Of a stretch of 64,000 nt of DNA, positions 63,921 through 64,000 are shown in pieces (positions within the stretch are counted from its first letter, which is position 1; every line of letters starts with the position of its first letter). The position numbers were made by a program, and so were the translations under genes. The stretch comes from Sphingopyxis soli. Its GTDB lineage: Bacteria > Pseudomonadota > Alphaproteobacteria > Sphingomonadales > Sphingomonadaceae. Under the pieces are notes generated by a model that had not been told where the DNA came from, ran no database searches, and saw only the letters and a list, made by a program, of their open reading frames with translations. The stretch spans positions 1-64,000 of the forward strand of contig NZ_JAFMTR010000113.1 in the NCBI RefSeq assembly GCF_018682675.1, written 5' to 3'.

Positions 63921-64000
63921 AGCGAAGCACCTGCACCGGATCGGTATTCGCGGCCTTGTACGCGGGATAGAGCGTCGCGAGAAAGCTGAAGACGATCGTC
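63913..64000 (-). CDS. lipoprotein-releasing permease LolC/E, C-terminal end
   Basis: Partial: only the last 28 residues are in the window, ending in a stop at 63913. They read [22 protein letters not shown], the conserved C-terminus of LolC/LolE-type permeases. The rest lies beyond 64000. Confidence 0.9.
   Translation of the reverse strand, partial: TIVFSFLATLYPAYKAANTDPVQVLRYE

Overview
The window is about 65% G+C and almost fully coding, with protein families and gene order typical of an alphaproteobacterium of the order Sphingomonadales; a Sphingopyxis-like organism is my best guess. That rests on recognised families (PccR-type regulator, BtaA/BtaB betaine-lipid enzymes, carboxyspermidine polyamine enzymes, fused-type methylmalonyl-CoA mutase, alphaproteobacterial lepB-rnc-era order), not on a database search. 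I see no rRNA, tRNA, CRISPR array, prophage or insertion sequence, and no gene-free stretch longer than about 300 bases.

Layout. 1-9.6 kb (minus strand): a propionate / methylmalonyl-CoA block: pccB, a 95-99 residue orphan, methylmalonyl-CoA epimerase, methylmalonyl-CoA mutase, biotin synthase, a small membrane protein and pccA. pccA carries a one-base frameshift in a G8 tract that cuts off the biotin domain. Downstream lie csaA, an exported NTF2-like protein and a MAPEG protein. The ScfR-family regulator gene pccR is divergent from pccB across a spacer holding four TTGCAAA boxes. 11.2-19 kb: an epimerase/reductase, glutathione reductase, glucose-6-phosphate isomerase, the coupled lepB-rnc-era operon and a secreted lipase-like hydrolase. 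19-27 kb: topA, an exported protein of unknown function, an exported VWA-domain protein, dprA-plsY, murI. 27-32 kb: hemA coupled to a nitroreductase, a GNAT protein, and btaA-btaB for the phosphorus-free betaine lipid DGTS, then a lipoprotein. 32-40.5 kb: a PLP dehydratase and a polyamine region: carboxy(nor)spermidine dehydrogenase, a DUF486 membrane protein, a Tat-exported asparaginase-type hydrolase, carboxy(nor)spermidine decarboxylase, a CNB-domain thioredoxin-reductase-like protein without a CxxC, and ornithine decarboxylase preceded by a structured, pseudoknot-capable leader (candidate speF-type RNA) and followed by a clear intrinsic terminator.

40.5-64 kb: a CaiB-type CoA-transferase, two tandem MAPEG proteins, an RNA uracil methyltransferase with nnr, a lipoprotein with ilvD, a coupled operon of a TPR protein, ispE and an N-formylglutamate amidohydrolase-like gene, ETF-ubiquinone oxidoreductase, a degenerate uracil-DNA-glycosylase-like protein with a lytic transglycosylase and moaB, a PA0069-type radical SAM protein, an acyl-CoA synthetase, dnaE, glutathione peroxidase, a proline-rich exported protein, lolD and the tail of lolC/E.

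How it fits together: propionyl-CoA is carboxylated by PccAB (biotin supplied through BioB), epimerised by Mce and rearranged to succinyl-CoA by the mutase, probably under PccR. Ornithine decarboxylase with the dehydrogenase/decarboxylase pair gives a complete putrescine-to-spermidine route that needs no decarboxylated SAM. Several REP-like palindromes separate the transcription units.
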